Below, piece by piece: positions 28,456 through 38,200 of a stretch of DNA of 64,000 nucleotides (positions are counted from its first letter, which is position 1; every line of letters starts with the position of its first letter). The notes beneath the pieces were generated by a model, which worked only from the letters and a program-made list of their open reading frames with translations, was not told where the DNA came from and searched no databases. The translations under genes and the position numbers were made by a program. This stretch comes from Marinilabiliales bacterium. GTDB taxonomy: Bacteria; Bacteroidota; Bacteroidia; Bacteroidales; SZUA-534. The stretch covers positions 408,032-472,031 of the forward strand of contig DOTG01000026.1 of assembly GCA_003512955.1 (NCBI GenBank), given 5' to 3'.

Positions 28456-28716
28456 ATGATTCTCATATTTACTGAGAATGCATGGGAAGATTATCTTTAT
28501 TGGCAAAATACTGATAAAAAAGTTGTTAAAAAGATAAACGGATTACTAAAGGAAATTCAACGGACACCATTTGAAGGCTCTGGGCGACCGGAACAATTAA
28601 AATATGATTTGGCCGGATTTTGGTCAAGACGAATTGAAAATGAACATCGATTAGTTTATCAAGTAGAAGAAAATGAATTAAAAATATATTCATGTCGATT
28701 TCATTACGATAAATAA
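28456..28716 (+). CDS. yoeB: Toxin, ribosome-dependent mRNA interferase YoeB
   Basis: The ATG at 28456 gives 86 residues, close to E. coli YoeB in length and sequence (YLYWQ, RTPFEG, GFWSRRI, EHRLVY). All three known catalytic positions are kept with the same numbers: Glu46, Arg65 and His83. An upstream in-frame TTG at 28444 would overlap yefM and is less likely. The protein cleaves mRNA at the ribosomal A site when free of YefM. Everything needed for activity appears intact. Confidence 0.93.
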   Translation: MILIFTENAWEDYLYWQNTDKKVVKKINGLLKEIQRTPFEGSGRPEQLKYDLAGFWSRRIENEHRLVYQVEENELKIYSCRFHYDK

Positions 28717-29232
28717 AAAGAGGTTGTTGAATAAGTCAATTAGTATTAAAGTCTCTTAGCATTTGTCTGTTATTCTTTACCTTCCATTCTTTTTAAACAG
28801 CGAAAAACATCGGTTTATCCACGCCATCAATGTGTGCTATTCGAACGTTGATAACAAAGATGCTTTGCAACGCAGATTATCACGGATTTTTATCTGGCTC
28901 AAACACTATCTGTTGAAAAAAACTCTGAAAAAGATAAATGTGAACGACAAAGCCCTCACGTAAGTGATAACCACGGGTAACACGCCAAATTATAAAATTA
29001 CCCCCGAAGTGGGTCAAATAATTGAACCCAATTAAATTGAACCCTTCCCGGGTTCCTGTTTCATCCTTGTTCTTCCACCCCGCATTGCCATACGGGGTTA
29101 TTCACCTTAAATCCTTTCAGGATTTTAAATGCAATCATTTTAATTGAATTGTTTTGAAAAGCTTGTAGCAAATACATTACATGATATTGTAAATCACATT
29201 AAATGTGTTTATTGTTAATTTCTCAGCAGACC
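28717..29232. other. Non-coding region with a cluster of hairpins
   Basis: No credible gene is seen in these 516 bases. The right part holds three successive hairpins: GAACCC/GGGTTC with a TTCCC loop (29039-29055), ACCCCG/CGGGGT with a 10-base loop (29077-29098), and AAATCCT/AGGATTT with a TTC loop (29109-29125). Short strings of GAACCC and of CCCCGAAGTGGG lie just to the left. The compact hairpins look like a dispersed intergenic repeat or a small RNA. The left part (28760-28960) has the phrase AACGCAGATTATCACGG and other text without recognised function. Confidence 0.45.
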
Positions 29233-31701
29233 TTACATAGGATCGACATCTACCATGTATTGGACTCCTTTAAACGATGGATGGTTCTTTAACCCGTCGA
29301 TGGTTTCAGTAATACGGTGTTTGGCTTTGGTCAACTGATTGCCCCGATCCAGTTTTATCAAGGCTGTGCGGATAAACAAATTCTGAATCCGGTTGATGGG
29401 TGGAATAGTGGGGCCAAGAATTTCCAGGTTCCCGATTTGCTGTATCTGTTTGACCAATTCCAGCGATGCCTGGTTTACCAAAACATTATCGCGGTGCTTG
29501 AGGGTAAGCTTGATTAAACGGCTGAACGGGGGATAGAAAAACCGTTGCCTTTCGTCCAGCTGCTGCTGGTACATCGATTTATAATTGTTTTGCATTACCT
29601 GCTGAATGATGGCATGTCCGGTGTCGTTGGTTTGAATGACTACTTTTCCCTGTTTGTTTTTCCGTCCGGCACGGCCACTCACCTGCGCCATCAATTGGTA
29701 CGAGCGTTCATACGCCCGGAAATCGGGAAAACGCAACATGTTATCGGCATTCAAAATCCCCACCACACTCACGTGGTCAAAATCGAGTCCTTTCGAAACC
29801 ATCTGGGTACCGATTAAAATATCAATGTGTTGGTTCTGAAAATCGTTAATGATGGTTTCGTGTCCATATTTTCCGCGGGTGGTATCCAAATCAAGCCGGG
29901 CCACCCGGGCATCGGGGTAAATAAGCGAAATTTCATCCTCCACCTTTTCAGTGCCGAACCCTTTGGTCTCCAAATGTGGCCGGTTGCAATGGCCGCACCG
30001 GTAAACCCCATCGGTGCTGTATCCGCAATAGTGGCACATAAGTTTGCTGATGTTTTTATGATACGTCAAACTCACGTTACAGAACTTGCAAGTGGGAATC
30101 CATCCGCAACTGGCACATTCCATGTAAGGGCTGAAACCCCTACGGTTCTGAAATAAAATCACCTGCTCCTTTTTTTCAAGGGCTTCCTCAACATTGGCCA
30201 GCAATGTGGCTGTAAAATGGGAATGCATCTCTTTTTTCTTGTAAGCTTTCCGGACATCGGCCAAAATTATTTTGGGTAACTGGATTTCCTGATGCCGTTG
30301 CATCAGTTCCACCAAACCATACCTGCCCGATTGGGCATTAAAATAACTTTCGATGGAGGGTGTAGCCGTGCCCAACAAAACTTTTGCCTGATGCAGACCC
30401 GCCAAAACCACCGATAAGTCCCGGGCATTGTACCTTGGAGCCGGATCGAACTGTTTGTAAGTGTTTTCATGTTCTTCGTCCACAATAATTAATCCCAGGT
30501 TACTGAATGGCAAAAACACCGACGAACGCACACCCAAAATGATTTGATACGGTTTTTTGTGGTTTTCCTGTATCCGTTGATAAATCTCCACCCTTTCGGC
30601 GTCGGAAAATTTGGAATGATACACCCCCACGCTATTACCAAAAACATTGCGGAGCCTTTGAACAATCTGCGATGTCAGGGCAATTTCAGGTAAAAGGTAA
30701 AGCACCTGTTTATTTTGTTTTAACACTTTGTCAATAAGGTGGATGTAAATTTCGGTTTTCCCGCTTGATGTCACCCCATGAAGCAACACCACCTCTTTAC
30801 TTAAAAATTGTTCCCCGATCTGCCCCAAAGCCTTTTGCTGGTGCTGGTTTAATGTGTTGGAACCAGAGGTGGGTATATGGCGTTCGGTCAATCGGGAAAC
30901 TTCTACCTCCGTTTCTTTCAGAATATTTTTGTCGAGCAATGTTTTCAGCGTAGCCGCACCGGTGCCAGACTCATCGAGTAATTGTGATTTTAGAAAAGTT
31001 TTACCACTTAACTGATCGGTTTTCAGTTGACTCAAAAAGTAGTTGAACAATTCCTGCTGCTTTGGGGCTTTGGCCAACAATTCGCGGATTTTCTCAATTT
31101 TCTCAAGGGTATCAATCCGCGGGGCCAAACCAATAAACTTAGATTGTTTGGGCCGGTAATACTGCTTTAAATCTTCCTGAATCTGAATCCATCCTTTGTC
31201 CAGCATTTTTTTTAACAGGGGGAGGATGTTTGAAATGCCCAGTGCATTACTGATTTCGGTAATGGAGCTAAGTTCCTGCTTCTGTAAAAACCTCCAAATC
31301 TGCAATACCCGTTCATCTTCGGTAGCGGGTGCGGTTTCAGAAAATGTGGGATAAACATTTGTTTCGCTTTCGAGCCTCAGCCCGGAAGGGATGGCTGCTT
31401 TATAGATTTCGCCCACCGGGCACATGTAATAATCGGAAGCCCACTCCCAAAGGCGCATCTGCCATTTATTCACTACAGGAAATTCGTCCAGCACCTGAAG
31501 TAGGGGTTTAGTTTCATAACCTTCCGGCTTTTTTGCATGAACCAAAAAAACGATACCTGTATAAAGCTTTTTTTTGCCAAACGGAACCACCACCCGCATT
31601 CCAGGAACAGGTAATGGCAGGCCTGCAGGTAATTCATAAGTAAAAAAACCTTTCACCGGTACCGGAAGAATGACATCTACAAAAAGCGGTTCGCGATTCA
31701 T
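29233..31701 (-). CDS. priA: Primosomal replication restart helicase PriA
   Basis: The 822-residue protein has an N-terminal 3'-end-binding domain (FVDVILPVPVKGFFTYELP), helicase motif I GVTSSGKTEIY, motif II DEEH, and the paired zinc modules (CASCGWIPTCKFC and CHYCG...CGHC) that mark PriA. Helicase motif V/VI sequence GTQMVSKGLDFDHV and the C-terminal domain are present. It restarts stalled replication forks by recognising branched DNA and loading the replicative helicase. It is transcribed away from the toxin-antitoxin region. The 226-base gap upstream (31702-31927) holds nothing recognised. Confidence 0.95.
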   Translation of the reverse strand: MNREPLFVDVILPVPVKGFFTYELPAGLPLPVPGMRVVVPFGKKKLYTGIVFLVHAKKPEGYETKPLLQVLDEFPVVNKWQMRLWEWASDYYMCPVGEIYKAAIPSGLRLESETNVYPTFSETAPATEDERVLQIWRFLQKQELSSITEISNALGISNILPLLKKMLDKGWIQIQEDLKQYYRPKQSKFIGLAPRIDTLEKIEKIRELLAKAPKQQELFNYFLSQLKTDQLSGKTFLKSQLLDESGTGAATLKTLLDKNILKETEVEVSRLTERHIPTSGSNTLNQHQQKALGQIGEQFLSKEVVLLHGVTSSGKTEIYIHLIDKVLKQNKQVLYLLPEIALTSQIVQRLRNVFGNSVGVYHSKFSDAERVEIYQRIQENHKKPYQIILGVRSSVFLPFSNLGLIIVDEEHENTYKQFDPAPRYNARDLSVVLAGLHQAKVLLGTATPSIESYFNAQSGRYGLVELMQRHQEIQLPKIILADVRKAYKKKEMHSHFTATLLANVEEALEKKEQVILFQNRRGFSPYMECASCGWIPTCKFCNVSLTYHKNISKLMCHYCGYSTDGVYRCGHCNRPHLETKGFGTEKVEDEISLIYPDARVARLDLDTTRGKYGHETIINDFQNQHIDILIGTQMVSKGLDFDHVSVVGILNADNMLRFPDFRAYERSYQLMAQVSGRAGRKNKQGKVVIQTNDTGHAIIQQVMQNNYKSMYQQQLDERQRFFYPPFSRLIKLTLKHRDNVLVNQASLELVKQIQQIGNLEILGPTIPPINRIQNLFIRTALIKLDRGNQLTKAKHRITETIDGLKNHPSFKGVQYMVDVDPM

Positions 31702-31927
31702 AAATAAAAACTAATGCCCGGTAAAAATAGCAAATCCCCGGGTGAAATATTAATGTTCAAAAAAATGAGGCATTAAGTTGCAGCACAACTTCACTAAATT
31801 GCAGAAGTAAAACTTGAATTAATATATTCATATTCAACTCAGTGTCACAGCTACTTGCAGATTCAGAATGGTACAATAAAAAGTTAAGGAACATTTTCAC
31901 TTGTTTTACTAACCCGGGAAAAAACCT

Positions 31928-32587
31928 TTAAAAAATAACAATCTTATTTTTTATGGCATATATTACCAACCCAATACTGTTTTTAACCCCTGCTTTTTGA
32001 AGGAGCTTGGACCGGTGATTGTCGATGGTTTTATGGCTTAAACATAGCTTATCGGCAATTTCGTTGGTAGCATAACCATTGCAGATTAACTTTAACACCT
32101 CCTCTTCGCGTGATGAAAAAGTTACTGCACTGCCTTTGGAAGCAACGCGTTCTTTGGGTTTGTTAATTTCAATAATAATATTGCGCAACAAATCGGATGA
32201 AAAGTAAGAATCTCCATTGCTTACGGCCATAATTCCCCTTTCTAAATCAGTTTTCCCGGAAGATTTGGAGATAAAACCTTTAACACCAGCGGTCACTAAC
32301 CGGGTGTAATGCGAATAATCGTCGTACATGCTTAAAACCAGAATGTTGAGTTTCGGGTTTTTTGCAAGAGCCTTTTCGCTGGCTTCAATACCATTCATAA
32401 GGGGCATGTCAATGTCCATCAGAATCAAATCGGGCGACAACGTATCCATAAGTTCCAGAAACTCCTGCCCGTTTGAAGCCTCGGCAACCACCTGTGCTAA
32501 ATTTTCCTGCTCAAGTAGCGATTTTAACCCACTGCGGAACATTTCATGGTCATCAACAATTACTGCTTTTATCTTAGTTTTATTCAT
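31928..32587 (-). CDS. NarL/LuxR-family response regulator
   Basis: The 219-residue protein has a receiver domain (acidic pair Asp12-Asp13, phosphoacceptor Asp58 in LILMDIDMP) and a C-terminal LuxR-type helix-turn-helix (about 150-215, SSREEEVLKLICNGYATNEIADKLCLSHKTIDNH). Its start overlaps the stop of the REC-PAS-HisKA_3 kinase gene by four bases, so the pair should be cognate. It is the last gene of the corrinoid/phosphorelay cluster and its only DNA-binding protein, so it is the likely transcriptional output. Targets are unknown. Confidence 0.92.
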   Translation of the reverse strand: MNKTKIKAVIVDDHEMFRSGLKSLLEQENLAQVVAEASNGQEFLELMDTLSPDLILMDIDMPLMNGIEASEKALAKNPKLNILVLSMYDDYSHYTRLVTAGVKGFISKSSGKTDLERGIMAVSNGDSYFSSDLLRNIIIEINKPKERVASKGSAVTFSSREEEVLKLICNGYATNEIADKLCLSHKTIDNHRSKLLQKAGVKNSIGLVIYAIKNKIVIF

Positions 32588-34803
32588 AATTTTATTTCGT
32601 TGTGTAATGGTAATTCGATGGTAACCACCAACGATTTCCCTTCCATTGTATCAAAATTAATAAATCCGTTTAATGTATCCACACGGTGCATCATATTCTG
32701 CAACCCCATCCCTTTTTTTTCTTCCATTGCTTTTTTCAGGTCAAACCCTTTTCCGTTATCGGCATAGGTGAGCCGGATACTGTTTTTGCCGGAATTATGG
32801 GAAAGATTGATAGTTATTGACTGAGCCTTGGCATATTTAATGGTGTTGTTCAGCAACTCGGCAACAATGCGGTACAAGGTTACCTCGGTTTGCGCATCAT
32901 ACCTTTTTTCATCATCGTATGTAAATTGTATCGCCAGTTTCTGAGGTATGTTGAATCTTTGGATTAAATGTTTGAGAGCCGGGACTAACCCCATACTTAT
33001 TAGGATACGTGGACTCAGGTTATTGGATATTTCCCTGACGGTTTGAATCGCTTCGTCTATATTCTGAAGCCCCGTATCAGTAATGCCTTTTTGTTTAACT
33101 GTATCGGTAGTTTCCGAGAGCCATTGGAAGTATAGTTTTACAGTGGATAATAAAGGGCCAAGGCCGTCGTGTAGTTCCTGCGAAAATTTATTGCGTTCCG
33201 ATTCTTCGGTGGCAATGATCGCGTTTAATATTTTCCGGTCAGTTTCCTTTTTTTCAGTAATATCGGAATTGCTGCCCCTAAATCCCATAAAACTGTCGTC
33301 GGAGTCGAAAACGGGCTGACAAACATGTTCTATCCACCGTTCGGTGCCGTCTTTATGCAAAATTTTATATTGCAAGGTTTCGGCAGTTCTATTTTTAACG
33401 TTGCGGTGAGCATGCTTATGGAACATTTCCCGGTAATCGGAATGAACAATTTCATATTTTAATTTCGGATTTTCAATAAATTCTTTGGCCGTATAACCGG
33501 TCACGCGCAGGCAGGAAGGGGAGCAATAAATAAACTTATCTTCAGTATCGGACCAAAATTCCCAATTATACGTATTATCGGCAATAACACGGTATTTTTT
33601 TTCGGAAACCTGCAATACCTTTTCATACAGTTTCCGTTCAGTGATGTCTTCTTTTACGGCAAGGAAATGGGTTATGGTACCTTTTGAATCAAATATTGGA
33701 GAAATGGAAGCAGATTCCCAAAACAGCCCACCGTTTTTCCTTTTATTATGAAACTCGCCAAACCACTCTTTACCACTTAAAATAGTATTCCAGAGTTCGG
33801 CATAGTTAATTGAAGAAGATTCTCTGGAATTTAAAAACCTTGGGTTTTTCCCGATCACCTCCGCGGATGAATAACCGGTAACTTTTGTAAATTTCTTATT
33901 AACATATTCAATATTGCCCTTAACATTTGTGATAATAACAGAGACCGGGCTCTGCTCGACAGCCCGGGAGAGTTTTCTTAGTTCATTTTCTGCATATTTT
34001 CTTTCTGAAATATCTTTTATTACCCCATCATACGAAAGCAGACTCCCATTTATATCTTTAAACAGGATGGTTGTATCAGAAATCCATTTTACGATTCCAT
34101 TTTTACATTGGATGCGGTGTTCAAGAGGTTTAACATCGGTACCTGATAAAATTAGTTTAATTTGCTCCTTTACTTTGTCGCGGTCCTCGGGGATTATCAT
34201 CCGGAACCAAAGAAAAGGATCGTTGGCAAATTCCTCTACAGAATAGCCTGTAATTGCTTCGCAGGCAGGACTTTGAATAGTTTCTACAGCCTTGCCGTTT
34301 TCTACACGGACTGAATACAAGTAATCGGTGATGCCTTCGGTAATGCGCCGGTACCGCATTTCACTTTCTCGTAATGCCTGCTCGGCCATTTTCTTTTCGT
34401 GTTCAAGGAGTTTGCTTCCTGCCCTGTTTACCGATTCCCTCAGTTCCCGTTCAACAGCCGGAAGCAGGCGCAGCAAATTGTTCTTCATAATGTAATCATT
34501 TGCCCCTGCTTTCATTGCTTCCACTGCAACATCTTCCCCAATGGTACCTGAGATAATAATAAACGGAATATCGATACCTGATTCTTTTACCATCTTTAAT
34601 GCTTCAATTCCATTGAAATGTGGCATTGCATAATCTGAGAGTACGATATCCCAAGTCTTTTGGTTAAGTGCCGATTTCATTTTCTCCTCAGTTTCCACAA
34701 TATCATAATCAACAGTGTAGCCTCCTTTTTTTATTTGGAGCAATTCCAATAAGGCGTCATCTTCTGAGTCTTCGACAATTAAAATCCGTAATGTTTTTTC
34801 CAT
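32584..34803 (-). CDS. Hybrid sensor kinase: REC, three PAS, HisKA_3, HATPase
   Basis: The 739-residue protein starts with a receiver (about 1-120, phosphoacceptor Asp57 in WDIVLSDYAMP), then three PAS/PAC domains (about 148-275, 277-400 and 402-525). A HisKA_3 dimerisation domain follows with His545 in QELHDGLGP, and then a NarL-type ATPase (about 630-735; NNTIKYAKA and YADNGKGF). There is no membrane segment. A receiver at the front of a kinase can be an input, so it may take phosphate or allosteric signals from the upstream kinase. Its direct partner is the overlapping LuxR regulator. Confidence 0.9.
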   Translation of the reverse strand: MEKTLRILIVEDSEDDALLELLQIKKGGYTVDYDIVETEEKMKSALNQKTWDIVLSDYAMPHFNGIEALKMVKESGIDIPFIIISGTIGEDVAVEAMKAGANDYIMKNNLLRLLPAVERELRESVNRAGSKLLEHEKKMAEQALRESEMRYRRITEGITDYLYSVRVENGKAVETIQSPACEAITGYSVEEFANDPFLWFRMIIPEDRDKVKEQIKLILSGTDVKPLEHRIQCKNGIVKWISDTTILFKDINGSLLSYDGVIKDISERKYAENELRKLSRAVEQSPVSVIITNVKGNIEYVNKKFTKVTGYSSAEVIGKNPRFLNSRESSSINYAELWNTILSGKEWFGEFHNKRKNGGLFWESASISPIFDSKGTITHFLAVKEDITERKLYEKVLQVSEKKYRVIADNTYNWEFWSDTEDKFIYCSPSCLRVTGYTAKEFIENPKLKYEIVHSDYREMFHKHAHRNVKNRTAETLQYKILHKDGTERWIEHVCQPVFDSDDSFMGFRGSNSDITEKKETDRKILNAIIATEESERNKFSQELHDGLGPLLSTVKLYFQWLSETTDTVKQKGITDTGLQNIDEAIQTVREISNNLSPRILISMGLVPALKHLIQRFNIPQKLAIQFTYDDEKRYDAQTEVTLYRIVAELLNNTIKYAKAQSITINLSHNSGKNSIRLTYADNGKGFDLKKAMEEKKGMGLQNMMHRVDTLNGFINFDTMEGKSLVVTIELPLHNEIKL

Positions 34804-34814
34804 TGTTCAAGTTT

Positions 34815-35255
34815 TTATTTCTTAGGTGGAGCTTCATTAACTAAAAGCCAGTACAATCCCATGTGGCTTACGGCTTCGGCGAATTGATTGAAGTCAACAG
34901 GTTTTCGGACGTAGCTGTTAACACCCAAACTATATCCGTTTATAATATCTTGTTCCTCTTTTGAGGAGGTGAGTATCACAACAGGCAAAAGTTTTGTAAG
35001 TTCATTGGCGCGTATCTGCCGCAATACCTCCAGCCCATCTATCTTTGGAAGCTTGATGTCCAATAATATTACCGTAGGCATGCTAGACAGGTTACGGCTA
35101 CTGTATTTTCCTGTCCCAAAAAGAAAATCCAAAGCCTCGGCGCCATCGTAAACCACCATAACTTCATTCCTGATATTATTCTTTTTTAACGCATGAAGTG
35201 TTAAGTCGATATCATCGAGATTATCTTCCACTAATAAAATTGTTTTGTTTTCCAT
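34815..35255 (-). CDS. Stand-alone receiver domain protein, Rcp1 type
   Basis: The ATG at 35255 gives 146 residues starting MENKTILLVEDNLDDIDLTL, a normal receiver N-terminus. A longer frame reaches back into the upstream kinase gene and is rejected. The phosphoacceptor is Asp66 (ILLDIKLPKIDG), with the Thr/Ser and Lys positions in ILTSS and VRKP. Rcp1-like receivers usually partner HisKA kinases with PAS or GAF input. It lies 10 bases after the giant kinase gene and 11 bases before the REC-PAS kinase gene, so it probably carries phosphate between them. Confidence 0.9.
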   Translation of the reverse strand: MENKTILLVEDNLDDIDLTLHALKKNNIRNEVMVVYDGAEALDFLFGTGKYSSRNLSSMPTVILLDIKLPKIDGLEVLRQIRANELTKLLPVVILTSSKEEQDIINGYSLGVNSYVRKPVDFNQFAEAVSHMGLYWLLVNEAPPKK

Positions 35256-35265
35256 AACAGTATAA

Positions 35266-38200
35266 TTAAGGTATCGTGAAATAAAACGTAGCCCCTTTTT
35301 CAACTTCACCTTTAGCCCATACCTTGCCTCCATGGCGATGGACAATCCGTTGTACGGTAGCTAATCCTATCCCTGTTCCTTCAAATTCTTTTGCGGTATG
35401 AAGCCGTTGAAAAGCGCCAAATAATTTTTGTGCATAGTTCATATCAAAGCCGGCCCCATCATCGCTAACAAAATAGGCAGGGTTGCCATCTACTATCTGC
35501 ATTCCGAACATTATTGAGGCTTTACTGTGTTTTGAAGTAAATTTCCAGGCATTCCCCATAAGGTTTTCCAAGACAATTCTCAGGAGCCGTCCATCTCCAT
35601 TTACCTGTATCCCGTTTTGAATGCTGAAATTAACCTTTCTTCCGGGCGCTGATTCATTCAATTCGTTTGTAATTTCATTGGCAATATTGCTGAGGTCCAC
35701 CTGATGTATTTTCATCTCGCTACGGCTAATCCTTGACAATTCCAACATATCATCAATAAGTTGCCCCATGCGTTGGGCAGCGGCACGTATGCGCATCAAA
35801 TAGTTTTTACCCGCTTCATCCATATTCCCCTTATATTCATCGAACAGGACCTGGCAAAAACCATCGATACCGCGCAAAGGGGCACGTAAATCGTGCGATA
35901 CAGAATAGGCAAAGGCTTCGAGTTCTTTGTTTGCCGATTCCAATTGGGCGGTCCGTTCAAAAATCCTTCTTTCCAATTCCCGGTTGAGTGTCCGGATTTT
36001 TTCTTCCATTGCTTTTCTATCATTGATATTTGCAATTTGGGATAATACACATGGAGCACCATTAATTGTTACAATTGTGGCCGAGATTAACCCGTATCCA
36101 TACTTACCCGGTTTTCCCCGGAATTCGAATTCAAAATTGTCAATTTTCCCTTTGTCGGCCATTATCTGCCGGAATTTGTCCCATAACCCGTGATCGGCCC
36201 ATAAGTCGAGTATGTTCGACGATTTTCCTATAAGCTCATCTCTTTTATAACCAACATTTTGAAGAAAACTGTTATTGACATCCAAAAATACCTGATCCTT
36301 TATGGAAGTAATAGATAAGGCCATTGGGCTTAGTTGGAAAACAGTGAAAAATTTAGCTTCGCTTTCGCGTAATGCATCCTCTGCTTTTTTCCGGTCGGTA
36401 ATATCACGCGAAATACCTATGATACGGTGTATCCGTCCGATTTCGTTGCGGGCGGGGATAAGCGTTGAGTGGAAATAACGCCTTCCGGTGGGCAAATCCA
36501 GTTCTGCTTCCTCTTCAATGGGAATGCCTGCTTCTACGCAACGGTGGTACTTAGCGTTAACAATATCGGCCACATTTTTTGGAACGGTTTCTTCAATAAC
36601 CTTACCAATTAATTGCGTGCGGGCTATGCCCGTTGATTTCTCAAATGCAGGGTTCACCTCAAGGTTCCGGAAATGCCCGTCATCGGTAACTTCAAGCAAG
36701 AACAGGCTGTCAAGCACGTTGTCGAATATTTCGCGGTATTTCAATTCACTTTCGCGTAAAGCTTCCTCAGCCTGTTTGCGTTCAGTAATGTCCTGCACGG
36801 TTCCTATCGAGCGGGTTGGTTTATCGCCATCGTAATAGGTCTCGCACTGCTCATGGACATATTTTACACGTCCATCAGAATAAACAATACGGTGGTCGAT
36901 TGCATAAGTTGTTCTGGTTTTAAGGGAGCGGGTATAAGCAATGTTAACGGCTTCCCGGTCATCGGGATGGATGGCGTCCAAAAAAGCTTCATAGGTAGCG
37001 CTGAATTTATTGGGGTCAATTTCAAACATCCGGTATATTTCATCGGACCATATAAGTACGTTGTTTACCAGGTCTAATTCCCAACTCCCGATATGGGCAA
37101 GGCGTTGTGCCTCATTCAGGCGCTGGGCTGTATTTCTTAGTTTCTCTTCGGCCAATTTTTGCTCGGTCCGGTCAATTAGTGTAACCAGGCTTTTATCCTG
37201 ATGCGAGTTAGAAATACGCAACTCGATGTTACGTGGTGTGCCGTCTTTACCGGTAATAATCGCTTCAGTCGGTTTATGGTTATCTAATGGTTCCGTTCCG
37301 TCATTTAATTTTGCCCAAAGTTGCATCTGGCTTTCCCGGTAGGCTTTGTCGGGGTAGGCAACTGTCCACCAATGAGCCACATCAGGGATATCCTCAATGG
37401 TATATCCAAACAATTCGGTAAATTTTTTATTGAACAGAATTACGCGCCCATCAATTCCTGACCAAACAGCCATACTCACAGGGGAATATTCCACCAACCT
37501 GCGGAATGATTCTTCGCTGATACGGAGTGCTTCTTCAACTTGGTTGCGCCTGTTTGCTAAATGAATCCGGTCGAACGAAACGGCCATTTGACTGGCCAAG
37601 GCTTTAAGGAATTCTTCCTGCGGTTGTGTAGGAATCAACACCCCTTCATCGCCAAACGTGCCCATCCCAATGCTGCCCAAATGCCTGTCAAATAAAACAA
37701 TGGGGACATTTACAATCGTGCGGTTTTTCAACCGGGCTACAATTTCCTTGTTCACGCGTTCATCGGTTTGCGCATCCTCAATAATAATTATGTCAACAGC
37801 ATTAGCAATTGCTTCGAGCATCTGATCTCCCTGGATGGTCAACCTGCCAGTTCCTGTATCGGACATAATAATGCCGGATACAGAGCCATGGGCGGCCAGG
37901 CTGATTGCATATTTTTTATCTTCGGTGATCTGGTAAGCCCAAAGGTTTTTATAGCCGATTATCTTTTGTACCTCTTCAAAAGCTGCTAAAAGTATTTCAT
38001 CGTAATCCTGAGCAATTTCAAATTTTCTTGACAAACGGAGCAGCGATCGGGAATGTTTCTCCCTTTCCTGCAGGGCAAGCTCAGATTGTTTTCGGTCGGT
38101 TATGTCGCGGCCAATGGCAATGGCCCCGATAATTGCTCCATCATTATTCTGTTCGGCAACAAAACGGATATGATGGGTCCGTAGTTCCCCGTTGGGGTTT

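Noticed and set aside
28763..28963. A 66-residue open frame in the gap after yoeB
   Set aside because: It has a basic, low-complexity composition, no domain and no promoter or neighbour support. The stretch looks like degraded intergenic sequence.
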